From Ailurus styani (taxonomy: Eukaryota > Chordata > Mammalia > Carnivora > Ailuridae): DNA of 64,000 nt. The notes below the pieces were generated by a model. The model made no database searches and was not told where the DNA came from. It was given only the letters and a program-made list of their open reading frames with translations. Location of the stretch: NCBI GenBank assembly GCA_002007465.1, contig LNAC01000685.1, positions 151,962 through 215,961 of the forward strand. Direction: 5' to 3'. Numbering within the stretch: the stretch's first letter is position 1; the number at the start of each line of letters is the position of its first letter. Positions 1-11,858 of the stretch are shown here, one piece after another. The translations under genes were made by a program, and so were the position numbers.

Positions 1-1370
1 AGAAATCCTTCAGCTTTCCAGTAACTGCCTCCAACTCTTGCCCTTTCTGGTTTAGGAACCAAAAACAGGCCCCCTCTTGCCATTTCTTGTTGGTCTTCTA
101 AACATCACCCACTTACTGTAAACAGTCCCTTCCTTAAACTCTCCTCAGTTTGTGTATGCCGTCTTTTCCCTTCCAGGATTCACTGATATGCACACCATCA
201 GTAAGTTTAACTACTATGTGTTTTGGAATATTCTACACCTATAAGGAGATGGTTTCCTGCTAAGACTCACTTTTTCCACTTTGGGTTGTGTTGAATGTGT
301 ACAGTGCTCTCGTTAAAGGCTGTTCACATCCAGTAAGCTCATCTGAGTCCTTCCTCCATACCACAGACCTGAGCTATATATGAAAAGATACTTGGAAATG
401 ATAATTTATTGTATTTTCTCATTTTAAGAAAAACTATCTCCTGAGGGTATAAGCAATCGATTTGCTCTGCTAAAATATAGTGAAGTCTGATCTATTTTAA
501 TCTCAAAGTGACAGAAATATTTTTGAACTTGGAAAGACGGTACAATGACTCTTTCCTCTTATTATTAGAAATACTTGACTTGAAATTAGACACTTATACC
601 TACTGAGCCTTCTCAAGTTTGTCTATGAAAAGGATCAAAGTAGTGGGTATAAGCCTGAGACAGGACACTGAGTATCTCATAAAAGAAAGAGAATGGAGGC
701 AGGATACTAATTATCCTAGAATTCAATGGTTTCAATTTCAAACAGGGTAGGGATTGAAAAAAATTTTTAACTGAACAATTTTCATATTCCAACAAAGGAT
801 TAGGTAGGATGAACCTGAATTCAAAGACAAAAAGTCATGGGTATTTCTTTAAAAGGAATAACACTTAGCTAGTCATGTATTATTCCAGCACATCTTTACT
901 GTGAGGGAGAAGCTCACTCTGTTTTTGGTGATTCAGATTTTCTTCAGCCAGGGTAGCCTTAAAGACTGCCAACAGGGACATTTCAACTAGAAAATTCAAT
1001 GACAGTTGTTCTCTGTGTATGTAGCTAGGTTAAAGTGTGAACAGATGATCATAAGCTCCTTTTTATAGAAATACGAAACAGTCTAGGCTTGTATCAACAG
1101 CTCCATTTTGAAAGATTTGCCTTCCTAATCAGAACAATGACTATTTTTCATTTATGGAGTGTAAAATTTGAGTGAATCTGGTGATGACTGATGCTATGGG
1201 AAATGGTTGCAGGTGATTCCTAGACAACCCAATAAATAACACATTTTGTAACTTCTTTTTTTAAGGAGTCAGTCTCAGCTTGTTGATACTATATTTCTTG
1301 ATTAATAATATTATTCTTATTCATAAGAGCTAGAAAGATATTAATATTATATTATTCCTAAGAATATAGA
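1..1370. other. Non-coding DNA, nothing recognised
   Basis: AT-rich mammalian sequence with no open frame longer than about 60 codons and no repeat that I can name. The short frame at 613-795 on the minus strand has no recognisable domain and is treated as chance. Confidence 0.6.
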
Positions 1371-1566
1371 GGCACCTGGGTGGCTCAGTAGGTTAAGCCT
1401 CTGCCTTTGGCTCAGGGCATGATCTCAGGGTCCTGGGATTGAGCCCCACTTTGGGCTACCCACTCAGCAGGGAGTCTGCTTCTCTCTCTCCCTCTGCCCC
1501 TCCCCCCTTCTTGTGTGCACTCTCTCTCTCACCTTCAGATAACTAAATAAATAATCTTAAGAGAAA
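1371..1566 (+). mobile_element. SINEC: Can-SINE (SINEC), + orientation
   Basis: The tRNA-derived head is visible (CACCTGGGTGGCTCAG, then GGCTCAGGGCATGATCTCAG), followed by a pyrimidine-rich body and a degenerate AACTAAATAAATAAT tail. The flanks share AAGAATA just upstream and just downstream, probably an imperfect target-site duplication. Can-SINEs are non-autonomous retroposons mobilised by L1. Divergence in head and tail suggests a moderately old copy. Confidence 0.95.
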
Positions 1567-2555
1567 AGAATAGATTGGAGCTAACCTAAGTGTCCTATGG
1601 AAGGAAGATGGTTAAATTATTGTGTATTCATATAATGGATGTTCATGCAGTGCTTAAATACAATATAATGGTATGGGTAGATGCACAGGACAGAATGTTG
1701 GCCTCAAAAAGAGGATATAAAACCAAATGTATTAAAAATAAAATGAGTGATTTTAAAGTGCTGTATAAATTATATGGGTGAGATACTACTACTAAAACAC
1801 AAACAATGATAATGTGTTATTTCCCATTATAATCTATAAAGCAGGTTCACGTATGTTTTCCTATTTAATTTGCTCATTGAAACTTTGTGAGGTGCCTCGT
1901 ATGCTACCAGGAATTGACACTCAACCTTAGAGATTTGCAGAATGTTTATGATAGCTGCTGTCAGATGTCTCTTCACAGTGATGTATGAATTCATGTCCAG
2001 TCTGTGGTAAGGGGAAAAGAATACCTGCAGGGCCAGTTGTCAGAATACCTTGTTTCTCATTCTAGCTCTGGCCCTGAGGTGCTTGGCCACTGGTCACCTT
2101 CAGTTGGAGACAAGTCATTTTGAATCTGTCATAAGTTGGACCAGAAAAAGAGGTGAATATACCATAAGTCTATAGAAAAGCAAATCTGATACCATTCAAT
2201 TGAGGAATCTAGAAATTCCATCCCTTAGTTCAAAAGTCTGGATTACTTTGTAGCTCTTCTTCTGCTTCAACTCTCACATCCATCTGCTGGGTCACTACTG
2301 GTGGTCTCTTCCCTTGTCATGTCTGTGTTCTTTTCCCCATTGCTACCACGTTAGGGCAGATCTTCATCAACTCACACAGGGAAACTGACAATTCACCTTA
2401 CCCCCTTTAGATTACTGAAGATATTCATCATCTTTGGACTCTGTTCTCAGCAATTTATTTACTTTTCCTGCTTGATTTGTTTTCTGGTAGTAGTTTATCA
2501 AATCTCAATGACTATGACTGGTATTTTCAAGGCCACCAACCCTCATTACCATAGT
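1567..2555. other. Non-coding DNA, nothing recognised
   Basis: No repeat or exon that I can identify. The frame at 1590-1781 on the plus strand partly overlaps the AT-rich SINE flank and shows no domain. Confidence 0.5.
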
Positions 2556-2810
2556 ATTGGGTCATCACCCCTACTCACTCCATTTCCATGAGGACTCTCT
2601 CTTTGTTATCCAAATGGTTATCCTATGTATTCCCCCACATCTGGTTTTCTCTCATCTAGAATGTTTTCTCCTCTGTTTGCCACAACTCCCATCATATGCA
2701 TTCTCCAAGGTCTATAGAAGCATCAAAATGTCTTCTACAGAAGCATCAAAATGGGAGACACATCCAGTGTCTCCCAGTGCCTATAAGCTTGAGCAAATAA
2801 ATTCAGCTTT
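2556..2810 (+). mobile_element. L2: Possible L2 LINE 3' fragment
   Basis: The stretch around TAGAATGTTTTCTCCTCTG, followed by a ...CATTCTCCAAGG segment, resembles the end of L2, where GGAATG is followed by a CCTTCAAGG core. It is strongly decayed. The 86-codon frame here (2557-2817) is best explained by this repeat. Confidence 0.4.
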
Positions 2811-3380
2811 TCCCTAGCTACTGTTCTATAATAGTTAATCTTATTTGTGCTTATTTAGTTTAACCAGAAACAAGTTGGTTTTCTTCTCTTCTCAGATCCT
2901 TTATTTGCCATGAATAGATAATAATACTTCCTATTGTATCTATCACACTGAAACCAATATCATGCAATTTTGCAGCCATGTATAATTTGGGTGTGTGAGT
3001 GTGTAATTGGTTTCAAATGCAGGTCCTGTGGCTCTATGGGGGCTCCTGACCCCGCAAGCAATGTAGGCACCCCAGTGTGGGGACAACAGATGCCTCTGTA
3101 GAGGCAGAGGGGCACCTTGTTGCATTGAGGATCAATGGACATGTGAGAGAATGTCCTTTGCAAAGTTTAAGCACTAGATGTTTTATTCCTCAGTGTTGGT
3201 TCATAGCACAAAAGCTTGCACACTAGTAGTAGAGGACTTTGCCAATGTCCTGAGCAGATCCCCTTGGATCACTTTTGGCGGCTTTATGTGCCATCCCTGG
3301 ACTCTGTGCGCATTGATTTTGTACCTTGATCTTCAGAGTCTTGCCCTCTTTCATCTCGCAGTGCAGACCATGCCCCATAA
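2811..3380. other. Non-coding DNA, nothing recognised
   Basis: Contains two overlapping minus-strand frames of 60-67 codons (2943-3163) with no recognisable domain. Slightly more GC-rich than its surroundings around 3030-3120. Confidence 0.5.
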
Positions 3381-3624
3381 CTGATGGGGAAAGGAGGTTG
3401 AAAGTTCAAATCCTTTCCCTGATCTATGCTCAAGTTCCCTACAGGATCAGACTGAGGCTATATGTCACCTGACATCACACTCCTTCTTGGTGTGTCCTCT
3501 TCCTTGCCTGCCTCTCTCATTCACTGAGCAGTTTCTCTTTGAACTTTAAGAACTTTCTTAATAAATCATTTATAAATACCCTCTCCTCAGATCTGCTCTG
3601 GAAGACTCAACCTAAGACACCAGT
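3381..3624 (+). repeat. Possible ancient LTR-like repeat end
   Basis: There is a pyrimidine-rich stretch, an AATAAA at about 3560, and a terminal CTCAACCTAAGACA typical of the 3' ends of several old mammalian LTRs. I cannot assign a family. It could also be unique sequence that resembles one by chance. Confidence 0.3.
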
Positions 3625-5279
3625 CTTCAAAACTTGTTCCAAGATGTGTTTTCTAGAGAAAAAAAAATTGTTGACTCATTCATTCATGCACATATCTATA
3701 TTCACATACTAATGGATTATCTATTTACATGGCAGGCACTGTCCTAGGCATTGAGCCTCAGATGAATGGTGGAAGTCTCTCCCTTTGTGGATATACAGGC
3801 ACACAATGAAAAAGTAACTGAGTCAGTGTTTGAATAGAGTATCTTGCCTCTGAACCTAGTATTCTTTGCTTTCTCTCCATGGAGGCAAGGTGCTTTTTTA
3901 TACTTCTCTGATGAGTTTTGAAGGTGTAGGTAATTTGTTGATCGTAAGAATCTTCTGAAGTCTTATTAAAGTAAAATAATATTGGTTTTTATATCTCATA
4001 AGCAAAGATGCATTAAAAAAGAGTTGTCTACATTAGTTTGCTTTTCAGTCCCGCTTCAGTTTTCTGGGAGAAACATGGTGGTTTCATCAGTCAAAACTGC
4101 ATGTAATCCCTGAGTTGATTTAGAAGTTAGACAAAGGTTTTAGAAGAGCAAGGATTGGCCTCCTAGCAACCAGAAGTTCCATTCTACTGATAGCTGAGGC
4201 GTTAGACAATGGCAAAAACCTATCCATGGAGGTTGTGATAAACCCTTGACATCAAAGACAATATCCTGGGAAGGGTAAGATACCCTAGCAAGAGGTATAA
4301 GACATATCTTTTAAAATTTGATCCACTAATCCCTAAGCCAGATATTATATTTGCTGGTATTCTGAAGTCCAAGGGCAGGGTGGAGCTGCAGATGGAATGC
4401 TAAGGCGTTTTCCTATGATGTCAGCTTTGTCACTGTGATTGCTTCTTCAATAAGACAGGCAGACGGTTTGGCCACCTGTGGGGCCACCAGTGGGGGATTG
4501 AGTGTCTTCTTGCCCAATTAACCCAGGTTTTTAGTTTCTTGATGCATAGACAGAAAAGTAGTTCAATGTTTTGAAAAGTATAGGAAAAGCACAGGGGAAA
4601 CATCAAGACCTCTACGTTGATCTTAAAATTCTCAAGCTTAGTGTAATTTATATTTACCCTGACCAATTCAGCACTCCTCTGGGAAGGATCACTTAATTAG
4701 AAAGAATAAAAAAAAGCTGTTATTTGATGTATGTGTCTTAATTATTTCCAAGTGGCAGAATTGATTCTCCCCATTATGAATTTGCCTCCATTTGTAAGAC
4801 TAATGAAGCACCATTAAAGGGAGTGGAAGGTCAGAGATCACCCTTTCTTTACATTTAATGTCCTCAAGCTGATAGATTATTTATGAGGGTTATTATGCCT
4901 TGAGTAGTGTTCCCAGTTTTTTCAGAAGAACTATATCGATATGTAATGATGAGATGGCACCTATTGTGACTTCACTTGAGCTCCAGATGTCACCTGGAAA
5001 GAAGCAGACTAGGAATAGGATTTATTGCCATGAATATTGGTAGCAGTCAGTATGACTTTCATAATCTTGGAAATAGTGATTTGGCTACTGTGGACTCTAA
5101 AGATTTGTTCTTAACCAGGATTGTAGACAATTTTTTGTATCCTAAAGAGAAAAATAGTACTTATTTATCAAGAGAGCTCATAAACTGAATTATGAGGTTT
5201 TTTTTTATTTGACACAAAATGTCAACAAAAACCATGAATCCCCCAAGAAAATGAGAGCATAGAGCATACCTGTACAGAA
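3625..5279. other. Non-coding DNA, nothing firm
   Basis: Mostly unique sequence. Around 3715-3830 the text (GCAGGCACTGTCCTAGGCATTG) resembles a common ancient interspersed repeat motif, but the match is short. The open frames at 4430-4666 (-) and 4976-5188 (+) have no domain signature. Confidence 0.5.
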
Positions 5280-5515
5280 GGATTATGAGTTTGTGTTCCT
5301 AAACTAGACTTCCTGGGTTCAAATGCCAACTTGGTCACTGAGTATTTTCTGTGCTCTTGGAGTAGTTACTTAACACCCCTGTGACTCAGTTTTCTCATCT
5401 GTAAAATGGGCATGAAACAATATTGAGAGTTAAATGAATAATTTCATGCAAAAAATGCTTAGAATAGTTTCTGGCACACATTAAGCACTCAATAAATGTT
5501 AACAGTTATTATTAT
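5280..5515 (+). mobile_element. MIR: MIR SINE, + orientation
   Basis: The MIR order is intact: TGGGTTCAAATGCC, then the core CTCAGTTTTCTCATCTGTAAAATGGGC, then AAGCACTCAATAAATGTTA at the 3' end. MIR is an ancient tRNA-derived SINE of all mammals. Nearly full length. Confidence 0.9.
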
Positions 5516-5807
5516 AAATATTTTAAGTTGACCTTGGGGTTAGATTCTTCATTTGTGCCCCATTTCTGCTCCATGGCTTAATTCTTGGGCTTGTCAGGTG
5601 GGTTGGCCTTTTTGGTAGATTATCTGTTTGACTCTGGTTTGTTCCACTTTTCCCTCAGCTTCATACTCTGTGGGCTTCTTGCCCTGTGCTCAGCTAGGAT
5701 TTCCATTATCTCTTTGGGTGATAGGCAGATTTGCCACAAACCATTTCACATCAGGACAGAAATAGAAAGTCCTTGTGTGTGTATTTGTATATGTACAAGG
5801 GGCTATG

Positions 5808-6042
5808 GTGGTGGAGTGATTAGTTCATAGATTCTGGAGTCAGATAGATCAGGTTTACAGTTCATAAATAAGGCTTTCCAGCTATATGACCTGGGACAAA
5901 TTACTGCCTGGCTCTGAGCCTCAAATCCTCACCTATAAAATGTGTACAATTTGTAAAGTGGTTATGGGAATTAAATACGACAAAGTGCTTGGCATATTTC
6001 CTGGTACATGGGATGTCTTTAATACTTGTTAGCTATTCTATT
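5808..6042 (+). mobile_element. MIR: MIR SINE, + orientation
   Basis: Begins near GGTGGAGTGATTAG, runs through GATTCTGGAGTCAG and GACCTGGGACAAATTACT, and ends near AATACTTGTTAGCTATT. A near full-length, diverged copy 300 bp from the previous MIR in the same direction. Confidence 0.88.
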
Positions 6043-6984
6043 TATATATCTATACACACAAGATACATAGTCACCACCTAATACCAAAGTTCCTACATTA
6101 TGGAGAGGTTGTTACTTTTTAGAGACTGATAATTTAAAATTTAAAAATCTGCCATCTAGTTTCCAATCAACACTGTTTCGTTTCCCCTTGTCAGCTTTTA
6201 AATGAGGAATCTCACTGAATTATGCAAATTCCAAGTGATAAATTTTATTTCTGCCAGTGTGCTAGGGATTCAGACAGTTCCACTCTTCATTTGATCTTCT
6301 GTCTTTTGCAGAAAACCCACGGGCTCACTCTCATTTGTTTAGGTGGTTGGTGAAATGGTATTCATCATGACCAATAAAGGGCCTGACAAAGTCCTCAGAC
6401 AGATGGCAAGGGCTGAGCCCTCATGAATTTGTTATTGCTGTAATTGAAATTACATTTGGGCCTTGTTCTCCAAAGCTGGAGAAGAAATGTGGGGCTTCAC
6501 TTTGAAAAAATGGAGCTGGGAAAATCCTCCAGAAGGTAAATTGTGGGTGGGGGGCAGGATCAGAACTCCATAGTCATGTGGCTGATACACAGTCCACAGC
6601 TGACCCTGGGTCAGGCACAGACAGGCTGATTCCTTACAGCTGCAAGAGATGGGGTGTAAGAGAAGCAGGGAAACCCAGCAGACCCCCAGGTTTGATTCCT
6701 TTAAAAATCTGAGCACATCTGTGGGGGCAGCATCTCCCTGTCTTTTGTCCCATGGCACCTGAGGCAAGAGTTCGTGGTGGCTCAGTCTTTGAGGGACACC
6801 ATCACATGTATCCTATTTGTTGCTGAATGTTCTTGTGTTGTATTGTGGAAGATGTGATGAAATTATTTCTGGGCATTTATTTCAGTGGTATTTACCCAAG
6901 GTATCTTAAGATGGATGGGATGATTTGTACTGATGCTCGTTCAACCCCATATAATAAATTTCTTCTCAGATGACAGAACTTTAA
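6043..6984. other. Non-coding DNA, nothing recognised
   Basis: Includes a 105-codon minus-strand frame (6450-6767). Its translation shows no domain, signal peptide or repeat that I can name, and no splice context supports it. Left as unannotated. Confidence 0.5.
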
Positions 6985-7192
6985 ATAATAATAGCTAAAA
7001 TTTATCCAGTGTATACTGTGGAGCAGGTTAAACATTTGAAATGTATTGTCAAACTTAATCCTCATAGCAGCCTTGAGAGGTAGCTTTTACTATTGTTCTC
7101 ATTTTACAGATGAGATTTAGTGTTTAGAGGGAGGGAGTTTCATGTTAAGTCTCATAGCTGGAAAAGAGCAGAGTCATACCTATACCTAGAAT
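6985..7192 (-). mobile_element. MIR: MIR SINE, - orientation
   Basis: Reads as the reverse complement of MIR: AATAATAGCTAAAATTTATC at the left, TTAATCCTCATAGCAGCC in the middle, CATTTTACAGATGAG at the core, then CATAGCTGGAAAAGAGCAGAG. Confidence 0.88.
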
Positions 7193-7249
7193 GACCTACA
7201 CCTAGAGTGACTGTAGAGTTTATTCTCCAATAAGGGACATTTTCCCCTC

Positions 7250-7955
7250 TTTTTCTAAAATTGAGGTATCATTAACATATTAACTTCAGGTATACAGTGT
7301 AATGATTCAATATTTATATATATATTGAAAAATGATCATCACAATAAGCCTAATTAACATCCATCACCATACATAGTGAAAATTTTTTTCTCGTGGTAAG
7401 AATTTTTAAGATATACTTTCCTAGCAACTTTCAACTATGAAATGGAGGATTATTAGCCATGCTGTACACCATGCTGTACATTATATCCCCATGACTTTTT
7501 AGCCTGGCAATTTGTATCTTTTGACTTCCTTCACATATTTTACTCACCCCCCCACCCTACACCTGTGACAACCACTAATCTGTGATTGTCTAATCTGTAT
7601 CAGTTGATACTAATCTTTATCAATGAGCTTGTTTTGTTTTGTTTTGTTCAGATTCCACATTTAAGTGAGATTGGATGGTATTTGTCCTTCTCTGTTTCAC
7701 TTATTTCACTTAGCATAATCCTTCAAGAACCACCCATGTTGTCATAAATGGCAAGATTTCATTTTTTATGGTTGAATAATATATGTGTGTGCATACACAT
7801 GTATGTGTGTGTATCTCACATTTTCTTTATTCATTTATTTGTTGGTAGACACTTAGGTTGTTTCCATGTCTTGGCTATTGTAAATAATGCTGCAATGAAC
7901 ATGGGGATGCATATATATTTTCAAATTAGCATTTTCATTTTGTTTGCCAAGCTGG
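7250..7955 (-). mobile_element. L1M: Ancient L1 (L1M-type) 3' portion, - orientation
   Basis: On the plus strand it reads as antisense L1: TTGAGGTATCATTAACATAT, AACATCCATCACCATACATAG, ATTCCACATTTAAGTGAGA, TTCACTTAGCATAAT, GGTTGTTTCCATGTCTTGGC and AATAATGCTGCAATGAACATG. These are the complement of the L1 3' UTR and ORF2 C-terminus. Frames found here are L1 remnants. Confidence 0.9.
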
Positions 7956-8077
7956 GATGTTTTTGAGAGTGAAAAGAGTCACTATTATTTATGACACCAG
8001 GGCAATAGGCATAATAAGTGTACTCCAGGACATCCATGCAAATGGGGACCCAAACTCTTAACCACTCAACCACCAAC

Positions 8078-8124
8078 CACACACACACACACACACACAC
8101 ACAAATGCACATGCACACACACAT
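8078..8124. repeat. (CA)n microsatellite
   Basis: Uninterrupted CA dinucleotides from about 8078 to 8102, then imperfect CACATGCACACACACA to 8124. Likely length-variable. Confidence 0.95.
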
Positions 8125-9695
8125 CCTTAGGCACTTGATTAAAGATGAGTCTTCCAGGCACCTTTTGCTAAGGTAGAAAATGAATTACTTGGGGGCAGGA
8201 AAACTTTTGGTGAACATTCTTCAATGTGTACATAAAATTAGGCATATGGCTTGTAGGTCTGATTGGATGTTATCTTTCTTTTTTTCCTTTTCTTTTTAAA
8301 AAAATATTCTTGCATTCACCACTATTAGACCTTAATTTCAACTCCCAAAGATCCTTCTCACAATCAACACTGCACTCCAACTTGTAGGCAAGATGAGCTA
8401 CTTTACTTGATAGTGAATACCTATTAAAAACACCTTTGTCACCAATGGTTCTATCATAAGATAAATCAGATAAACTTTTCAAGTCCTCACAAGTAAGGAT
8501 ACTTTGAATTTAGTTCTCAGGAAAAAAGATGTGAGGGAATCACCTGAATTCAAAACTGCTTAACAGAAAGTTTCAGGCTATGAAGACAAAGTCAGAAACA
8601 TTCTGATCATCTTCTTTGTAGGGCATGTTCCAGAACACAGAAAGATAGGATCAGTCCAAATTGTGCCAAATACTGATAAGCAATGCTTTTAGTTAAATAT
8701 TCATGGAAAGGATGTTTGCTTTTGCCAAGCGGCACAGTGGTATGCTGTTTGGGGTAGACAATGCCATTCGCACTTCCTTGGAATAAACACGGATGACCCC
8801 TAAAAGGATCATCTGGGACTGGTGTATTGATAATTCAGTTGGGCAATGCTGCTAACAAGAAAATTATTAGGACTTCCTTGAAGGGCCCATTCGTTCAAGG
8901 GATACCACCAAATTGTAGGGTCTGGCCTGTCACAGAGTTTGGATGTTCTGGTTTAAGAGAGTGGCCTGGATGATTCCATTTTGGTGTATGGTCGAGTCTG
9001 TACAATATTTCAGTTAGTAAGTTATGACCAAGACTGGCCTTAAAATAGCCTGAATCTCTTGATGCCTTCGTTTCTAAAGGACAGAGGCCATGCCTGATCA
9101 CCAAAGGAGGAATGAAACCTGTAATTATGTATTGTTTGACCTATACAGTGCTGATCTTAGTTATATATTTCAAAAATTTGAACTAGTTAACATGTAGTAA
9201 TTAGAGGATTTTATATAAATGTTTGGGTTTTTGACTTCTTGCCATTATTCAAGTTCTAATGACAGTTGTCTAACTGTCGTAAGTAGATACTGTCCAGTTG
9301 GATGGGAAATGGCCTCTCTAGTGGAAATTTGAGACCACCCAATTTGCTAAGTTTGGGGGTCATTGTCGTGGATTCATTTATTTGTGTTTTCCATTTTCTT
9401 CCAATTTCTATGTAGCTCTTTCGACTGAACATATTTTAGGTATTTTGGATTCAAAGTATAGTAAAAATGCACAGATATTTTAAATTTTGGGATTTTTGTT
9501 TTTAGTGGTGTTTTCTATTTTGAATATCTGAAAATAAATTGACTTCTGTTATCTTATGTGTTTACATATCTATAACCATGTATCTCTCAGTGGTTATACA
9601 CATCTATGCATCATTATCCCCCCCCATAAAACTTCATTTTTCTCTTTAGCTTTAGAAGTAAATCAGTGATATTTATTTAAATTTAGTTCACTGGT

Positions 9696-9697
<2 letters not shown>
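8125..9697. other. Non-coding DNA, nothing recognised
   Basis: About 1.6 kb without a repeat I can name. The minus-strand frames at 8270-8482 and 8895-9104 (69-70 codons) have no recognisable domain and lie in unremarkable AT-rich sequence. Confidence 0.5.
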
Positions 9698-9698
<1 letters not shown>

Positions 9699-9726
<28 letters not shown>

Positions 9727-9731
9727 CCTCT

Positions 9732-9774
<43 letters not shown>
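9699..9774. repeat. Compound (TC)n(CA)n microsatellite
   Basis: About 15 TC units (9699-9731, with minor CCC interruptions) run directly into about 21 perfect CA units (9732-9774). The whole tract is purine/pyrimidine-structured and expected to be polymorphic. Confidence 0.97.
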
Positions 9775-9922
9775 GTACCTTACTATTGAACATAATCTTT
9801 CACAGAAATTAAGAACACTTAACCAGACTTCTTCTCATCATATTACAAATTTGGCATTTTAGAGAGGTAAGTAGTGGGTCTTCGGATCCATGGAACTGTA
9901 TCTAAGTTTCTAATTATATGGT

Positions 9923-9977
9923 CGTTGAAGGAAATGGGGTGAAGGGAATTCGTTGGAGGAAATGGGGTGAAGGGATA
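9923..9977. repeat. 28-bp tandem duplication, two copies
   Basis: Copy 1 begins CGTTGAAGGAAATGGGGTGA at 9923. Copy 2 begins CGTTGGAGGAAATGGGGTGA at 9951. The units differ at one base over the first 25. No larger array is present. Confidence 0.95.
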
Positions 9978-10669
9978 CTAGGGAACTCTAGTATCTCATA
10001 TACTAATGACGGGAGGTAGCCAGTTTTTAAAGAAGTTTAAAGGTAGAAGATTTTGTATTTGAGAGTTCCAGGGAATATTGAGGCTTTACCCCCAACTCAG
10101 GCCTCTTTTAAGACATAGAAATGTGAAATTTTTGTTCTGTTGGACAGAAAGTAACCAGGTAGGTATTGGTTACATTGATAAAATACATCAAGTCCATCTT
10201 ACCAGCAGACAAATTCTGGTCCCAGAAAGAGGAGAGTCAAATAATCACAAATTCATGCTGTATAATTTTATGAAATATTCATTGTGTACCTAGTAGGCTC
10301 AAGCATCATGCTAGGTGCTAGTTCTCAATAACTATTCCTACCTTTTAAATTTACCTTGAGGTAAAGGCCTTGAACATCTGCTTCCTGCCTTCTCTTTGCC
10401 TCCAGGTGGGCAGGCATGTATACTCTTGTTAATCATTTGCTTGGGCCTTGAACTCTTAAAAGAAGCATTCTAAGTATGGAAAGAATTCCGCTAAGAATTG
10501 CCTATTGATCATCTGCTCTTTAGAACTTTTAAAAGGCCAGCTTTCTTTGCCTATGTAATCCTCCAAGAAATATAGATATTCTCGTCTAAAGTATGAAAAG
10601 CAGAAGATGGCTCTGTGGTTCATTTTTGTACTGAAGTAAATCATAAACCAGAGGAGGTTCCGTTCTAGT

Positions 10670-10750
10670 AGAACGGTGGCATTGAAGGGTTAGGGCTCCT
10701 AGAGATCTGGAGTCAAATTCCGACTCAATCATTTCTTAGCTATGGAGCAA
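10670..10750 (+). mobile_element. MIR: MIR SINE 5' fragment
   Basis: The text from ACGGTGGCATTGAAGGGTTA through GATCTGGAGTCAAATTCCGA to TTCTTAGCTATG matches the first half of MIR. The 3' half is missing. A second MIR lies 490 bp downstream in the same direction. Confidence 0.6.
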
Positions 10751-11225
10751 ATTCCATCCTCAGTGTTGGGCTCCTGGGACCCCTGCGCTAGGCCCTGTAC
10801 TCTAGCAACCCACATTCTGGTTCTCCTTGATGGCATTTCTCTCCATGAGCAAGAAGTCCGTAGGTCTCAGGTACACATCTACCTGCAAACTACACTTCCC
10901 CTTTCAGATCATGCTCCAAATGACCAGGATTAGAATTCCCTCCCAAACCACCCTGAGCAAGTCCTTTCCAGAGCCTGCAGGGGCCTCTTTTCCAAGTGTA
11001 TCCTCCTGAGGGTGAATGGCTGCTGGTACATGCAATTGTAGGCCTGAGGAGTGGCCAGAGGCAGGTATTTGTAGTGTGATAGGATGTAGATGAAGCTTGG
11101 GCAGGTGGCCTAGGTTTTTCTACATGTTGCATGCTTAGCCCTTTGTGAGGAGGCACAGCCTTTTTGCTGTACAGAGAAGGTGACATATGTTATTTGTGTT
11201 CTTGCCCTGGCCCCACAGATATTTG
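10751..11225. other. GC-richer unique segment with a good splice-acceptor look-alike
   Basis: Contains overlapping frames on both strands (10742-11009 on +, 10890-11186 on -), none with a domain I can name. It ends with TTCTTGCCCTGGCCCCACAG at 11199-11218, which fits the mammalian acceptor consensus. MIR sequence follows at once, so an exon is not supported. Confidence 0.4.
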
Positions 11226-11227
11226 GA

Positions 11228-11345
11228 ACAGACCTGAATCCAACAGTGGGCAAGTTATATAACATCTCCAAGCTTCAGTATCTCCAACTATATAAGGGGA
11301 CTGAAAATAGTGATACCATTGCTCTAATGATGAAAGATCATGCAT
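11228..11345 (+). mobile_element. MIR: MIR SINE fragment
   Basis: AACAGACCTGAATCCAACAG, then GGGCAAGTTATATAACATCT, then a degraded CTTCAGTATCTCCAACTATA correspond to MIR positions from the B-box region through the core. Confidence 0.6.
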
Positions 11346-11524
11346 ATGAAAGGTACAGTTAGCTTTTATTAGAAGTTGCCATTTTAGCACTGTAATTTGT
11401 TTTAAAGCATAGACTGACTACAGAAATACCATAGTATAGTGCTAATCAGAGAGAATTTTTAAAAGAAGATTTTCTTTCAAAGATTAGATTATATGAGAGA
11501 TCAGTATGGCATAGGATATAAAGT

Positions 11525-11660
11525 CTTCTCATCTGCAAAAGGGTATAAGAAATAGTACCTGGCTCATAAGGTAGTTGCGCCATTGGCATGAGATCGTAGA
11601 TGTAAAGCATTTAGAAGAGTTTTGGCACATAGCAAGTGTTCAGCAAAATTCAGCTAGGAG
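11525..11660 (+). mobile_element. MIR: MIR SINE 3' fragment
   Basis: Carries the MIR core and 3' half: TTCTCATCTGCAAAAGGGTA, GTACCTGGCTCATAAGGTAG and GCACATAGCAAGTGTTCAGC. It could be the remainder of the MIR at 11228. Confidence 0.7.
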
Positions 11661-11698
11661 AAGTATGATTATTATAGCAAAAAATGGGTCAACATCCA

Positions 11699-11838
11699 GG
11701 TTATGATCTCAGGGTGGTGAGATTGAGCTCTGTGCTGGGCTCTACTCTCAGTGGGGAGTCTGCTTCTTTCCTTCTTCATCTCCCTCTGCCCCCCCCACTT
11801 GCTTTTTGCTCTCTCTTTCAAATAAATAAATAAATCTT
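11699..11838 (+). mobile_element. SINEC: 5'-truncated Can-SINE with target-site duplication
   Basis: Starts within the SINE head at GGTTATGATCTCAGGGTGG, so about 45 bases of the tRNA-like part are missing. It continues to AATAAATAAATAAATCTTA. It is flanked by a 20-base duplication at 11679-11698 and 11839-11858 with 18/20 identity (AAAAAATGGGTCAACATCCA against AAAAAATGGGCCAAAATCCA). The truncation therefore arose at insertion. Confidence 0.95.
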
Positions 11839-11858
11839 AAAAAATGGGCCAAAATCCA

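Noticed and set aside
6450..6767. 105-codon minus-strand open frame
   Set aside because: No domain or conserved motif, no supporting splice sites; its length is within chance for 64 kb on two strands.
11199..11345. Possible exon after the acceptor-like CTGGCCCCACAG
   Set aside because: The sequence after the acceptor is MIR, and no partner donor with an open, conserved frame is visible.
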